NCBI GenBank assembly: GCA_900541895.1
Contig: UWSI01000002.1
Location: 72,738-136,737, forward strand
Direction: 5' to 3'
Length of the DNA: 64,000 nucleotides
From: an uncultured Actinomyces sp.
Lineage (GTDB): Bacteria; Actinomycetota; Actinomycetes; Actinomycetales; Actinomycetaceae
Positions 9,379 to 19,075 of this stretch are shown piece by piece. The notes beneath the pieces were generated by a model. That model saw only the letters and a list, made by a program, of their open reading frames with translations, was not told where the DNA came from and did no database searches. Position 1 is the first letter of the stretch. Every line of letters starts with the position of its first letter. Made by a program: the position numbers and the translations under genes.

Positions 9379-9674
9379 GCCTTGCAGCCTACTTGGTGCT
9401 CTCGGGGATCCTCTTCGCGATCGGAGCAGCCATCGTTCTGGTCCGTCGCAGTGCGGTGATCTCCCTCATGGGAGTCGAGCTCATGCTCAACTCCGCCAAC
9501 CTTGCCTTCGTGACCTTCGCACGAATCCACGGAAATGTGAGTGGCGAAATCATGGCCTTCTTCGTCATGGTCGTTGCCGCCGCGGAAGTTGTTGTCGGCC
9601 TGGCAATCGTCGTGTCCATCTTTAAGTCACGCGTCACCACAAACGTTGACGACCTCGATCTGCTGAAGAACTGA
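9375..9674 (+). CDS. nuoK: NADH-quinone oxidoreductase subunit K
   Basis: NuoK (99 residues) is a three-helix membrane subunit homologous to MrpC of sodium/proton antiporters and part of the proton path. The second helix contains the conserved glutamate in MGVELMLNSANLAFV and the third has the second acidic residue in VAAAEVVVGLAIVV. The length is the usual one. It overlaps nuoJ by four bases, with nuoL starting 13 bases downstream. Confidence 0.96.
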   Translation: MSLAAYLVLSGILFAIGAAIVLVRRSAVISLMGVELMLNSANLAFVTFARIHGNVSGEIMAFFVMVVAAAEVVVGLAIVVSIFKSRVTTNVDDLDLLKN

Positions 9675-9687
9675 GGAGTAAGCCGGA

Positions 9688-11664
9688 ATGACATTGACAC
9701 TTTTCAGCACCGCGGCACAGGTCGCAGCTCCTGGCCAGCCCACGGGAATCATTTCCTTGGCGTGGCTCATGATTGCGATCCCCGCCGTTTCCAGTGCACT
9801 TCTCCTTGTATGCGGACGCCGCTCCGATCGCTGGGGTCACCTTCTGGCCACTCTGGCATCGTGGGCATCCTTCGCTGTTGGACTCGGCGTCATTATCGCC
9901 ATGCTCTCCGCAGTCCCCGATACTCGCCGCTTTGAGCTCCCTCTGTTCTCGTGGATTCCCGCGGGCGAGTTCTCGGTGAACTTCGGCTTGATGATCGACC
10001 CGCTGTCGATGACCTTCGTCATGCTGGTCACCTTCGTTGGTTCGCTCATCCACGTCTACGCCATCGCCTACATGGCTCATGACGATGCGCGTCGCCGTTT
10101 CTTCGCCTACCTCAACCTCTTCATCGCCGCCATGCTCATCCTGGTGCTTGCGGACTCCTACGCGGGTCTCTTCGTTGGATGGGAAGGTGTGGGCTTGGCC
10201 TCGTACCTGCTCATCGGTTTCTGGAACTACGTTCCCGCCAATGCAGTTGCCGCGAAGAAGGCATTCGTCATGAACCGCGTCGGTGATATGGGTCTGCTCA
10301 TTGCGATGATGGCGATGGTCGCTAACTTCTCAACCGTCAACATCGAGGAAGTGAACGCAGCGGCCGCGGCGGTTTCTCCCGTTCAGGCAACCATCATTGG
10401 TTTCTTCCTGCTGGTGGGCGCTTGCGGTAAGTCCGCGCAGTTCCCCCTGCAGGCTTGGTTGGGTGACGCAATGGCCGGTCCGACCCCGGTGTCCGCGCTC
10501 ATTCACGCGGCAACGATGGTCACCGCCGGTGTCTACCTGATTGTTCGTTCGGGTGCGATCTTCCAGGCATCACCGATTGCCGCCACTGCGGTTGTCATCG
10601 TTGGTGCGATCACGCTGCTCTTTGGTGCGATTGTCGGTTGTGCCAAGGACGATATGAAGAAGGTGCTTGCGGCCTCGACCATGAGCCAGATCGGTTACAT
10701 GATGCTGGGTGCAGGTCTTGGACCCATCGGTTGGGTTTTCGCAATTTTCCACCTCTTTACTCACGGTTTCTTCAAGGCGCTCATGTTCCTTGGTGCAGGT
10801 TCTGTCATGCACGGAATGAATGACCAAGTCAATATGCGTCGCTTTGGTGCCCTGCGCACCGCCATGAAGGTCACCTGGCTGACCTTCGCCTGCGGCTGGT
10901 TGGCAATCCTTGGTATTCCTCCCTTCTCGGGATTCTTCTCCAAGGACAAGATCATCGAAGCAGCATTCGGTGCGACCTCCTTCGCCGGTCACGAGGCCGT
11001 CTGGGCAGGTTGGGTCTTCGGTATCGTCACCATGGTTGGCGCTGGCATCACCGCCTTCTACATGTCGCGACTGTTCTTCATGACCTTCCACGGCACTGCT
11101 CGTTGGACCACCGAAGCCGAAGGCAATGGTGTCCACCCGCATGAGTCGGGTCCGCTGATGACTATCCCGATGGTGATCTTGGCGATCTGCGCAGCTGTGG
11201 TCGGTGGCCTCCTCTCAATTGGCGATGTCTTCACGACATGGCTTGAGCCTTCGCTTGGCGTTGCTGAGCACGCTCACCCGGTTGCTCCTGAAATTGCTAT
11301 CCAGATTGTCACTTTGCTTCTGGTGCTTGCCGGCGCAGCAATTGCCTGGGTCATGTACGGTCGCCGTGAGGTTCCCACCGCCATCCCGGCAGGCAATGCG
11401 CTCACGCGTGCTGCTCGCGTTGACCTGTACCAAGACACCGTTAATGAAGCGCTCTTCATGACCCCGGGTATTGCACTGGTGAAGACCGCCACCCTTGGTG
11501 ATAACAAGGCGATCGACGGTGTTGTCCACTTGGTTGAAGCGGCATCCACCGGTACTGGCCGAGCGCTTGGATTCACTCAGTCCGGTCGCGTGCGTACCTA
11601 CGCCTCTTACATTCTTGGCGGGGTCGTGTGTGCCCTTGCCGCTGTCCTGGCATTTTCGCTGTGA
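9688..11664 (+). CDS. nuoL: NADH-quinone oxidoreductase subunit L
   Basis: NuoL (658 residues) is the distal antiporter-like proton-pumping subunit of complex I with its long lateral helix. Family signatures are FVGWEGVGLASYLLIGFW, the key lysine region in GKSAQFPLQAWLGDAM and the broken helix region TPVSALIHAATMVTAG. A hydrophilic loop precedes the final helix. GAGGAGTAAG lies just ahead of the ATG. The gene sits between nuoK and nuoM with short spacers and has the usual length for the family. Confidence 0.96.
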   Translation: MTLTLFSTAAQVAAPGQPTGIISLAWLMIAIPAVSSALLLVCGRRSDRWGHLLATLASWASFAVGLGVIIAMLSAVPDTRRFELPLFSWIPAGEFSVNFGLMIDPLSMTFVMLVTFVGSLIHVYAIAYMAHDDARRRFFAYLNLFIAAMLILVLADSYAGLFVGWEGVGLASYLLIGFWNYVPANAVAAKKAFVMNRVGDMGLLIAMMAMVANFSTVNIEEVNAAAAAVSPVQATIIGFFLLVGACGKSAQFPLQAWLGDAMAGPTPVSALIHAATMVTAGVYLIVRSGAIFQASPIAATAVVIVGAITLLFGAIVGCAKDDMKKVLAASTMSQIGYMMLGAGLGPIGWVFAIFHLFTHGFFKALMFLGAGSVMHGMNDQVNMRRFGALRTAMKVTWLTFACGWLAILGIPPFSGFFSKDKIIEAAFGATSFAGHEAVWAGWVFGIVTMVGAGITAFYMSRLFFMTFHGTARWTTEAEGNGVHPHESGPLMTIPMVILAICAAVVGGLLSIGDVFTTWLEPSLGVAEHAHPVAPEIAIQIVTLLLVLAGAAIAWVMYGRREVPTAIPAGNALTRAARVDLYQDTVNEALFMTPGIALVKTATLGDNKAIDGVVHLVEAASTGTGRALGFTQSGRVRTYASYILGGVVCALAAVLAFSL

Positions 11665-11678
11665 GGAAGTAAGGATCT

Positions 11679-13232
11679 ATGCAGATGTCTCAAATGCTCA
11701 GCGCACCACTACCGTGGCTGTCGATTCTTGTTGCACTTCCCGCACTGGGTGCTGTGCTTCTTCTGGCGATTCCAGCCCTGCGGCAAGCGGGGCGTGCCTT
11801 CGCGCTCATTCTTTCGCTGTGTGAGCTGGTCGTAGCCATCGTCGCTGCGGTTGCATTCGACTGGTCGCGTTCCTCCGCCTACCAGCTTTCCGAGGCCTAT
11901 TCCTGGATTCCTCAGATTGGCCTGAGTTGGGCGCTGGCCGTGAATGCTCTTGGCTTGGTGATGGTCCTTCTGGCCGTCGCCTTGGTTCCCCTGGTCGTTG
12001 TGGCCGGATGGAATGAGGACGAGGATCCGGCTCGTACGGGTGCTTACCTCGGTTGGGTTCTGTTCTTGGAATCCTTCATGGTACTGATCTTCGCCGCTTC
12101 CGATGTCCTGCTCTTCTACCTGGCATTCGAAGGAATGCTGGTTCCGCTCTTCGTGATGATCGGTCGTTACGGAGTTGGTGAAAAGAAGACGCGTCAGCGT
12201 GCAGCAATGAAGTTCTTGCTCTTCTCGCTGGCTGGCGGTCTGGTCATGCTCGGTGGCTTGGTAGCTATTTGGGCCCTTGCTGCTCGCCGTGGCGACACGC
12301 TCTTCATGATCGATACTCTGTCGGCTGGAACCGTTGGTCTTCCGGTGGGAATCCAAGTCGGTCTTTTCGCGACCTTCTTCATTGCCTTTGCTATTAAGGC
12401 TCCAATGGTGCCCCTGCACACCTGGCTGCCCGACACCGCTGAAAATGCGCGTCCGGGAACTTCGGTGCTGCTTGTCGGCATCCTGGATAAGGTCGGTACA
12501 TTCGGCATGATCACCCTGTGTCTGCGTCTGTTCCCGCTGGGAGCCGCAAGCCTGCAGTGGTGGATCTGCGGATTCGCTGTCCTGTCAATCCTCTGGGGCG
12601 GTTTGGCTGCTATTGGCCAAAACGACATCATGCGCCTGGTTTCTTACACCTCGGTTTCGCACTTTGGTTTCATGGTTCTGGGTATTTTCATCGGCTCGCA
12701 GATCGCGCTGACCGGTGCCATGGTCTACATGGTCGCCCACGGTGTCTCAATCGCCGCGATGTTCCTGCTGTCCGGTTGGCTATCAAGGCGAGGCGGAACT
12801 CAAGATATGCGCCAATACGGTGGTATGCAGCGCGTGAGCCCCGTCTTGGCTGGCCTGTGGCTCTTCTCTGGCTTGGCCTCGATCGCCCTTCCGGGCCTCT
12901 CGGGCTTCGTCCCCGAGTACTTGGTTCTGATGGGCACGTGGAAGGTTTCAACCCTTCTTGCACTCTTTACAGTGCTGGGAGTGGTCCTGGCCGCGCTGTA
13001 CATGCTCATGCCTTACCAGCGAGTCTTCACCGGCCCTCCGCGTGAGGATAAGAAGCATATTGCTGATCTGAACGGACGTGAAAAGACCGTTATGACCCCG
13101 CTGGTCATTGCAATGCTTGTTCTGGGTATTTGGGCGGCACCTCTTGTTTCTGCTCTTGCACCCATCGCCGATGAGGGTTCACATCTCCTCACCGCAGCGA
13201 CCGCAACTCTGAGTGAAGGGAGCGCACAGTGA
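11679..13232 (+). CDS. nuoM: NADH-quinone oxidoreductase subunit M
   Basis: NuoM (517 residues) is the middle antiporter-like proton-pumping subunit. Recognisable elements are the charged helix FYLAFEGMLVPLFVMI, the KAPMVPLHTWLPDTAENA motif and SYTSVSHFGFMVLGI. An alternative ATG lies two codons downstream (11685). AGGAAGTAAGG ahead of 11679 fits either start. The stop overlaps the GTG of nuoN by four bases. Confidence 0.96.
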   Translation: MQMSQMLSAPLPWLSILVALPALGAVLLLAIPALRQAGRAFALILSLCELVVAIVAAVAFDWSRSSAYQLSEAYSWIPQIGLSWALAVNALGLVMVLLAVALVPLVVVAGWNEDEDPARTGAYLGWVLFLESFMVLIFAASDVLLFYLAFEGMLVPLFVMIGRYGVGEKKTRQRAAMKFLLFSLAGGLVMLGGLVAIWALAARRGDTLFMIDTLSAGTVGLPVGIQVGLFATFFIAFAIKAPMVPLHTWLPDTAENARPGTSVLLVGILDKVGTFGMITLCLRLFPLGAASLQWWICGFAVLSILWGGLAAIGQNDIMRLVSYTSVSHFGFMVLGIFIGSQIALTGAMVYMVAHGVSIAAMFLLSGWLSRRGGTQDMRQYGGMQRVSPVLAGLWLFSGLASIALPGLSGFVPEYLVLMGTWKVSTLLALFTVLGVVLAALYMLMPYQRVFTGPPREDKKHIADLNGREKTVMTPLVIAMLVLGIWAAPLVSALAPIADEGSHLLTAATATLSEGSAQ

Positions 13233-14800
13233 ATTCTGTTGCAACGGCCGTTAACTTTACGGTCCCCGAAATTTCGTGGGCCGCGCTTGCACCGGTTCTA
13301 TGCGTTCTTTGCGGCGGGATCCTTGCGGTACTGGCCGAGTCCTTCGTACCGGTACGTGTGCGCCGTGCCTCGGTCTTCGGAATTGCTGTCGTCGCGCTGA
13401 TCGCTTCCGCAGTCGCTCTGGTGATGCGTTGGGCTGCCGTTCTTGGATCTCCTCACTCCCTGGGGGAGTACATTGAAGATCCTTTGACGGTTGCAGCTCA
13501 AGGAATCCTGGTCCTGATCGCCTTCTTCGCCGTTCTGGTTATTGCCGATCGTTCCGAGGCCGGAGACGGTGCTTTCGCTGGACAGCCTTCGGATCGTCCC
13601 GGTTCCTCCGATGAGGAGCGTTCCGATTCAAAGGGCTACCAGCGTTCGGAAATGTTTGCTCTGGTACTCTTCTCTACCGGTGGCATGATGATCTTCCCCG
13701 CGGCGAACTCCTATATCGCGCTCTTCGTGGCTCTGGAAGTCATGTCTTTGCCGCTGTACATCCTGGCCGCAACGGCACGCCGTCGCCGTCAGCTCTCGCA
13801 GGAAGCTGCCCTGAAGTACTTCATCTTGGGCGCCTTCTCCTCTGGCTTTATGCTCATGGGTTCCGCCTTCCTTTACGGTTACTCAGGTTCGCTGCTGATC
13901 TCCGATGCGGCGACTCCTACGGCTCAGACCGCTGGAATGCAGATTCTTCTGCTCATGGGCACGGTCATGGTCATGATTGGCCTGCTCTTCAAGGTCGGTG
14001 CTGCTCCCTTCCATGCATGGACTCCTGATGTCTACACAGGCGCGCCGACTCCGATCACCGGTTTCATGGCTGCTGCCGTGAAGCTTGCAGCTTTTGCTGC
14101 GATGCTGCGCTTCTTCCAGGTTGTCGCAGCACCTCTGCAGTGGAGCCTCATCCCGATCATGGTTGTTGTCATCATCTTGACCATGCTGGTGGGCACTTTC
14201 GCCGGTGTCGTCCAGATGGATGTCAAGCGCATGCTGGCCTACTCCTCGATCGCCCACGCGGGCTTCATCCTCATGGGTGTGATCTCGCTGCTCCGCTACT
14301 CTGCAGGACACGTTCTCTTCTACGTTCTTGCCTATGCGGTTGCAACTATCGGTGCTTTCGGGGTGATTACCCTGGTGCGGACGCGCGACGATCAGGACAC
14401 CATTGGTGGGGAAGTAACGGACCTGCGTCGCTGGGCAGGACTTGGAAAGACCAACCCGGCCTTGGCCTCGGCAATGCTGATCTTCCTGCTGTCTTTCGCG
14501 GGTATCCCCTTCACCGGCGGTTTCATTGCCAAGTTCGTCGTTTTCTCGGATGCTTTCGCGGCCGGAAATGCCTGGCTTGTTGCGCTTGCGCTGGCGTGCT
14601 CGGCGGTCACGGCCTTCTACTACTTCCGTCTGGTTCGCGTGATGTTCTTCTCGGAGCCGCGTGAAGACGTTGCGGTTGTTCGCTCCGAAGGTTTCACAGG
14701 TGTTGCCATTACCGTGTGTGCTGTGGGTACGATTGCACTGGGACTCTTCCCGAGTCCGGTTCTGTCTCTACTCAATCAGGTGGTTGTGCTTCTCCCGTGA
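13229..14800 (+). CDS. nuoN: NADH-quinone oxidoreductase subunit N
   Basis: NuoN (523 residues) is the proximal antiporter-like subunit of complex I. The family motif KVGAAPFHAWTPDVYTGAPT and the later MLAYSSIAHAGFILMG are present. A hydrophilic, Ser/Asp-rich loop at about residues 108-138 is an insertion often seen in actinobacteria. The start is GTG, coupled to the nuoM stop (GTGA overlap), with GAAGGGAG upstream. Its own stop overlaps the GTG of the polyprenyl synthase gene, extending the operon by one gene. Confidence 0.96.
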   Translation: MNSVATAVNFTVPEISWAALAPVLCVLCGGILAVLAESFVPVRVRRASVFGIAVVALIASAVALVMRWAAVLGSPHSLGEYIEDPLTVAAQGILVLIAFFAVLVIADRSEAGDGAFAGQPSDRPGSSDEERSDSKGYQRSEMFALVLFSTGGMMIFPAANSYIALFVALEVMSLPLYILAATARRRRQLSQEAALKYFILGAFSSGFMLMGSAFLYGYSGSLLISDAATPTAQTAGMQILLLMGTVMVMIGLLFKVGAAPFHAWTPDVYTGAPTPITGFMAAAVKLAAFAAMLRFFQVVAAPLQWSLIPIMVVVIILTMLVGTFAGVVQMDVKRMLAYSSIAHAGFILMGVISLLRYSAGHVLFYVLAYAVATIGAFGVITLVRTRDDQDTIGGEVTDLRRWAGLGKTNPALASAMLIFLLSFAGIPFTGGFIAKFVVFSDAFAAGNAWLVALALACSAVTAFYYFRLVRVMFFSEPREDVAVVRSEGFTGVAITVCAVGTIALGLFPSPVLSLLNQVVVLLP

Positions 14801-15807
14801 GCGCCGTAATCGACTTACACGTTCCTGATCTCGAGGCCCGAATTCTTCCGGGCCTCGAGGCCGTTGAGGACCGTTTGCACCAGGCCGTGTCCCACTCTCG
14901 GGACCTGGTTACAGAATTGACGTCTCACTTGGCCCAGGCCGGTGGCAAGCGTATGCGGCCCCTGCTGACCTTGGTTGCCGCGCAGTTTGGTGATCCCGAG
15001 CGTGCGCTGAGTAACGAAGTCCTCACAGCAGCAACGGGTATCGAATTGACGCACCTGGCCTCGCTCTACCATGACGATGTCATGGATTCTGCGCCCACCC
15101 GCAGGGGTGTTCCCTCGGCTCAGCATCTGTGGGGGAATAACCGCGCAATTCTTGCAGGAGACATCCTCTTTGCGCGCGCCTCGGCCATGATTGCCACTTT
15201 GGGTAATGAAACGGTCCGTCAGCACGCCGTTACCTTCGAGCGCCTGTGCATGGGGCAGCTTAATGAAACTTTCGGTCCCCAAGAGGGGGATGACCCGCTG
15301 AAGTTCTACATCCAAGTGCTGGCTGATAAGACCGGTTCTTTGGTGGCATCTGCCGCGGCATTCGGTGCGATGCATGCGGGTGCGGATCAGGCGACGATTG
15401 ATGCTCTCACCCAGTTCGGTGAGCGTTTGGGAGTCGCTTTCCAGATCGCTGACGATGTCATTGATTTGGGGCCCGAGGCCGGCGCTTCGGGGAAGACCCC
15501 GGGAACTGATCTTCGCGAAGGCGTGGATACTCTTCCGGTGCTTCTTCTTCGCCGCGCGCAGTCAAATGGCAATCTTGACCCCGAGGGGCAAAAGATTTTG
15601 TCCATGCTGGGTGGGGATCTTTCCTCCGACCAGGCTTTGGCTGCCTTGGTTGAACGCCTGCGTGAACATGATGTTGTGTCGCAGACACGCGAGCTTGCTC
15701 GTCAGTGGTGCGATAGCTCTCTCGAATGCATTGCCGACCTTCCAGATGGGGAAGCCAAGCAAGCTTTGATCTCTTTTGCCCACCTGATGGTGGACCGCGT
15801 CGCCTGA
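14797..15807 (+). CDS. polyprenyl diphosphate synthase
   Basis: This 336-residue protein is a trans-isoprenyl diphosphate synthase, which lengthens allylic diphosphates with isopentenyl diphosphate. Both aspartate-rich magnesium sites are clear: DDVMD at 93-97 and DDVID at 219-223. GGKRMRP near residue 50 binds isopentenyl diphosphate. The open frame runs further upstream, but the GTG at 14797 overlaps the nuoN stop in a GTGA junction. In actinobacteria such a gene at the end of nuo is usually taken to make the menaquinone side chain, which fits a complex that reduces menaquinone. The chain length made cannot be read from sequence alone. Confidence 0.92.
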   Translation: MSAVIDLHVPDLEARILPGLEAVEDRLHQAVSHSRDLVTELTSHLAQAGGKRMRPLLTLVAAQFGDPERALSNEVLTAATGIELTHLASLYHDDVMDSAPTRRGVPSAQHLWGNNRAILAGDILFARASAMIATLGNETVRQHAVTFERLCMGQLNETFGPQEGDDPLKFYIQVLADKTGSLVASAAAFGAMHAGADQATIDALTQFGERLGVAFQIADDVIDLGPEAGASGKTPGTDLREGVDTLPVLLLRRAQSNGNLDPEGQKILSMLGGDLSSDQALAALVERLREHDVVSQTRELARQWCDSSLECIADLPDGEAKQALISFAHLMVDRVA

Positions 15808-15926
15808 TTACGGGCACCCCTCTTGAGGTGCGCCTCGACCTTCTCAGCTGCCCTGCAGGTCGTCTAATTGTAGGATTGGGACAGGATTAGGGTCGCCTTC
15901 CTTGGTGGCCAGAGAAGAGGATACGA

Positions 15927-17429
15927 GTGAGCACCTACAACGTGGCCGTTATCGGCGCTGGACCTGCTGGCATCTATGCATCTGATATCTTGTCCAAATC
16001 CGGTTTGGACGTAAATATCGACCTGTTTGAACGCCTTCCCGCCCCCTACGGCCTGGTCCGCTACGGTGTAGCTCCCGATCACCCGCGAATCAAGCAGATC
16101 ATTGTCGCCTTGTACAAGATCCTTCAACGCGGTGATATTCGTCTTTTGGGCAATGTTGAGATTGGCCGCGACGTTACGATTGAAGATTTGCATGCGCACT
16201 ACGATGCGATCATCATCGCAACCGGCGCTGACCGAGATGCCCCGCTCAATATCCCCGGTGTTGATCTGCCCCAGTCCTACGGTGCTGCCGACTTTGTCTC
16301 CTGGTACGACGGACATCCGGATTACCCCCGTACGTGGCCTCTTGAAGCCAAGTCCGTGGCCGTTTTGGGCGTGGGAAATGTTGCACTGGATGTTTCCCGT
16401 GTCTTGGCGAAGCATGCAGAAGACATGCTCGTGACCGAGATCCCGGAAAACGTTGCACAGGGTCTTGCTGAAAATCCGATCACTGATGTTCACGTCTTTG
16501 GTCGTCGTGGCCCCGCCCAGGTGAAGTTCACGCCGCTGGAACTGCGCGAGCTGGGGCATGTTCCCGATGTCGACATCATTGTTTCTGAGGATGACTTTGA
16601 CTTCGATGAAGGTTCTGAAGAAGCCCTGCGCGCATCCAACCAGCAGCGCCAAGTTGTCAAGACTCTGACGAATTACGCGATGGAGGATCCCGAGTCTCAC
16701 ACGGCTTCGCGTCGCATCCACATTCACCTTTTCCAATCTCCGGTTGAGATCCTTTCCGATGAAAATGGCAATGTCAGCGCAATCCGCACTGAGCGAACCG
16801 AGCTGACGGGCGATGGATCCGTACGTGGAACCGGTGTCATGACCACCTGGCCCGTCCAGGCTGTCTACCGCGCAATCGGCTACTACTCGTCGCCGGTCCC
16901 CGGGCTGCCCTTCGATAAGCGCGCTGGTGTTGTTCCCAATGTCGAGGGGCGCGTGATCGATTCTGATACGACGAAGAATGAAGATGCTCCGGTGATTCCG
17001 GGTATCTATGCGACCGGGTGGATTAAGCGCGGTCCCGTTGGCCTTATTGGCTCGACGAAGTCCGATGCTCAGCAGACGATTTCCCACTTGGTTGAGGACG
17101 CCGAGGCCGGTCGCCTGCATGCGACTTCTTCCGACGTTGGTCACGAGGCCATGGTTGCGTTGCTGCGTGAACGTGGCGTTGAGTTCACAACCTGGGAGGG
17201 TTGGGAGCTTCTTGATGCCTACGAGGCCGCGCTGGGTGAGCAATTCGGTGAGGTTCCCGGTGGTCGCGGAACACGCGAGCGCGTGAAGGTCGTGTCGCGT
17301 CGCGCGATGACTGATATCTCCCAGGGCAAGGATGAGGTTCACGAGGACCTGATCGGTGAAATGGGGGAGATGGGCGTTCCTTCAGCCCCAGAGCGTTTTG
17401 AGGACTACTCGGGGCCGGCCCGCGCCTGA
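15927..17429 (+). CDS. fprA: ferredoxin/adrenodoxin-type NADP+ reductase
   Basis: This 500-residue flavoprotein resembles adrenodoxin reductase and mycobacterial FprA. It should move electrons between NADPH and ferredoxin. The N-terminal FAD-binding motif is VAVIGAGPAGIYA, followed by the family's LPAPYGLVRYGVAPDHP. A second dinucleotide fold is seen at VAVLGVGNVALDVSR, and the C-terminal ATGWIKRGPVGLIGSTK is diagnostic. The start is GTG behind AGAGAAGAGG. The protein is some 40 residues longer than FprA, with an acidic C-terminal tail. It is separated from the nuo operon by 119 bases in which I see no clear terminator. Confidence 0.93.
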   Translation: MSTYNVAVIGAGPAGIYASDILSKSGLDVNIDLFERLPAPYGLVRYGVAPDHPRIKQIIVALYKILQRGDIRLLGNVEIGRDVTIEDLHAHYDAIIIATGADRDAPLNIPGVDLPQSYGAADFVSWYDGHPDYPRTWPLEAKSVAVLGVGNVALDVSRVLAKHAEDMLVTEIPENVAQGLAENPITDVHVFGRRGPAQVKFTPLELRELGHVPDVDIIVSEDDFDFDEGSEEALRASNQQRQVVKTLTNYAMEDPESHTASRRIHIHLFQSPVEILSDENGNVSAIRTERTELTGDGSVRGTGVMTTWPVQAVYRAIGYYSSPVPGLPFDKRAGVVPNVEGRVIDSDTTKNEDAPVIPGIYATGWIKRGPVGLIGSTKSDAQQTISHLVEDAEAGRLHATSSDVGHEAMVALLRERGVEFTTWEGWELLDAYEAALGEQFGEVPGGRGTRERVKVVSRRAMTDISQGKDEVHEDLIGEMGEMGVPSAPERFEDYSGPARA

Positions 17430-17450
17430 GACGGTTGCTAAGGAGGCGTT

Positions 17451-18332
17451 ATGCATATGCGTCACTATCACAATGGTCTGAAGACCACCGTGCTTTTGGG
17501 TGGCATGTGGGCTCTGCTCCTGGCAATTGGCTATGCCATTGCCCTTGGAACCAGACAGTCCATGTGGATTTTCATCTTCGCCGGGATCGGACTAATCCAA
17601 ATCGTTTGGTCCTATTGGAACTCTGCGAGTATGGCACTGCGTTCAATGAATGCCTATCAGGTGACTGAAGCGCAGCAGCCTGCGATGTATCGGATTGTTC
17701 GCGAGCTGTCACAAAAAGCAGGTCAGCCAATGCCGACGCTGTGGGTGGCTCCCACAATGACGCCGAATGCTTTTGCAACCGGTCGTAACCCATCGCACGC
17801 GGCGGTGTGCTGCACCGAGGGTATTTTGCACCTGCTCAATGAGCGTGAGCTTCGCGGAGTCCTTGGCCACGAGCTCATGCACGTCTACAACCGCGATATC
17901 CTGACGTCCTCCGTCGCAGCAGCAATGGCGAGTATCGTGACTTCGGTTGCCCAATTCATCATGTTCTTTGGTGGTGGAAGTCGTGATGATCGCGAGGGCG
18001 GACTTCTTTCGGCAATTGGTGGAATCCTGCTGGCGCTCCTCGCTCCTTTTGCGGCCACACTGATCCAGTTCTCTCTTTCGAGGACCCGCGAATACGATGC
18101 GGACGAGGATGGTGCCTACTTGACTGAAGATCCGCTCGCCTTGGCCTCGGCACTGAAAAAGCTCGAGTCGGGAAATGCGCAGGATCCTCTTCCGGTGACG
18201 CCGCAGACGCAGAATGTCTCCGCGATGATGATTGCAAATCCCTTCAGGGGACGGGGCTTGCGTAATCTCTTCTCGACTCACCCTCCGATGGATCAGCGTA
18301 TTGCGCGCCTCGAACACATTGCGGGTTACTAG
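17451..18332 (+). CDS. htpX: HtpX-like membrane zinc metalloprotease
   Basis: HtpX is an M48-family membrane protease that removes damaged or misfolded membrane proteins. The zinc site is H140-E141-L-M-H144 (HELMH) with a downstream glutamate E214 in SRTREYDADEDGA. Two hydrophobic segments lie at residues 14-33 and 37-55, and two more around 153-175 and 186-205. The 293-residue length is normal. A strong ribosome binding site AAGGAGG sits just ahead of the ATG; a second ATG two codons on is also possible. It is 21 bases after fprA and may share its transcript. A strong hairpin terminator follows. Confidence 0.95.
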   Translation: MHMRHYHNGLKTTVLLGGMWALLLAIGYAIALGTRQSMWIFIFAGIGLIQIVWSYWNSASMALRSMNAYQVTEAQQPAMYRIVRELSQKAGQPMPTLWVAPTMTPNAFATGRNPSHAAVCCTEGILHLLNERELRGVLGHELMHVYNRDILTSSVAAAMASIVTSVAQFIMFFGGGSRDDREGGLLSAIGGILLALLAPFAATLIQFSLSRTREYDADEDGAYLTEDPLALASALKKLESGNAQDPLPVTPQTQNVSAMMIANPFRGRGLRNLFSTHPPMDQRIARLEHIAGY

Positions 18333-18410
18333 GAAGTGACTGACTTTTATAGGCAGTGACCTGTGAGAGCCTCGAGGCAAAACGCGATCATCTTAAAGTC
18401 ATGAATAACC

Positions 18411-18445
18411 TGTGGGGGCATCTAGCAGCGCTAGATGCCCCCACA
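18411..18445. terminator. bidirectional hairpin between htpX and yajQ
   Basis: A perfect 16-base-pair inverted repeat (18411-18426 with 18430-18445, loop AGC) lies between two convergent genes. The stem is symmetric and lacks a long T run, so it may act in both directions. Confidence 0.75.
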
Positions 18446-18468
18446 GTGTTGCTGTCAGTCGATCTCTA

Positions 18469-18972
18469 TCAGCGGTAGTTCACAAACTGAAGTGCGACCT
18501 CGAGTTTTTCTCCCGAGGGGCCTTTGAGCAGTGCGATGACTGCCTGGAGATCATCACGAGACTTTGAAGAGACGCGAATTTCATCACCCTGGATCTGGGC
18601 TTTAACCCCCTTGGGTCCTTCATCGCGGATCAGTTTTGTGATTTTCTTCGCAACGTCCTGTTCGATTCCTTCACGTAGGGGTGCAACCAGGCGGTAGATC
18701 TTGCCCGATGCCTTCGGCTCGCGATCCTTGAGATCAAGAGCTTTCAGGGATACTCCGCGGCGAATGAGCTTGGTCTGGAGAACATCGACGATGGCCATGA
18801 CGCGTTCGGGAGTATTGGCTTCCATCTCGATTGCGTCTCCGCTCAGGCGGATCGAGGCGTCGACGCCGCGGAAGTCGTAGCGCGTTGATACCTCTTTTGC
18901 GGCTTGATTGACCGCGTTGTCGACTTCTTGGCGATCTAATTTGGAAACAATGTCAAATGATGAATCGGCCAT
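18469..18972 (-). CDS. yajQ: YajQ family nucleotide-binding protein
   Basis: This 167-residue protein belongs to the YajQ/UPF0234 family of cytoplasmic proteins with two ferredoxin-like domains. Members bind RNA or nucleotides, and one in Xanthomonas binds cyclic di-GMP. The family opening DSSFDIVSKLDRQEVDNAVN and the ending ALQFVNYR are diagnostic. An ATG two codons upstream (18978) is possible, but AGAGAGGA sits at good spacing for the ATG at 18972. It is transcribed alone, convergent with htpX and divergent from tRNA-Tyr. Its role in this organism is not known. Confidence 0.93.
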   Translation of the reverse strand: MADSSFDIVSKLDRQEVDNAVNQAAKEVSTRYDFRGVDASIRLSGDAIEMEANTPERVMAIVDVLQTKLIRRGVSLKALDLKDREPKASGKIYRLVAPLREGIEQDVAKKITKLIRDEGPKGVKAQIQGDEIRVSSKSRDDLQAVIALLKGPSGEKLEVALQFVNYR

Positions 18973-19075
18973 GACCATCCTCTCTTTGTGCTCTATGGCG
19001 CACTTGGGTCGCTCTGATTGGCGCGCGACCCGTTCATTCTGCTATTCTTCCACAGCACCGATTTTTTCGACGCAT

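Noticed and set aside
14716..14796. Longer start for the polyprenyl synthase inside nuoN
   Set aside because: The extra residues overlap nuoN fully and the GTGA junction at 14797 is the usual coupled start.
15864..17342. Minus-strand open frame opposite fprA (492 codons)
   Set aside because: Shadow of a well-supported gene; its composition follows the opposite strand's codon pattern.
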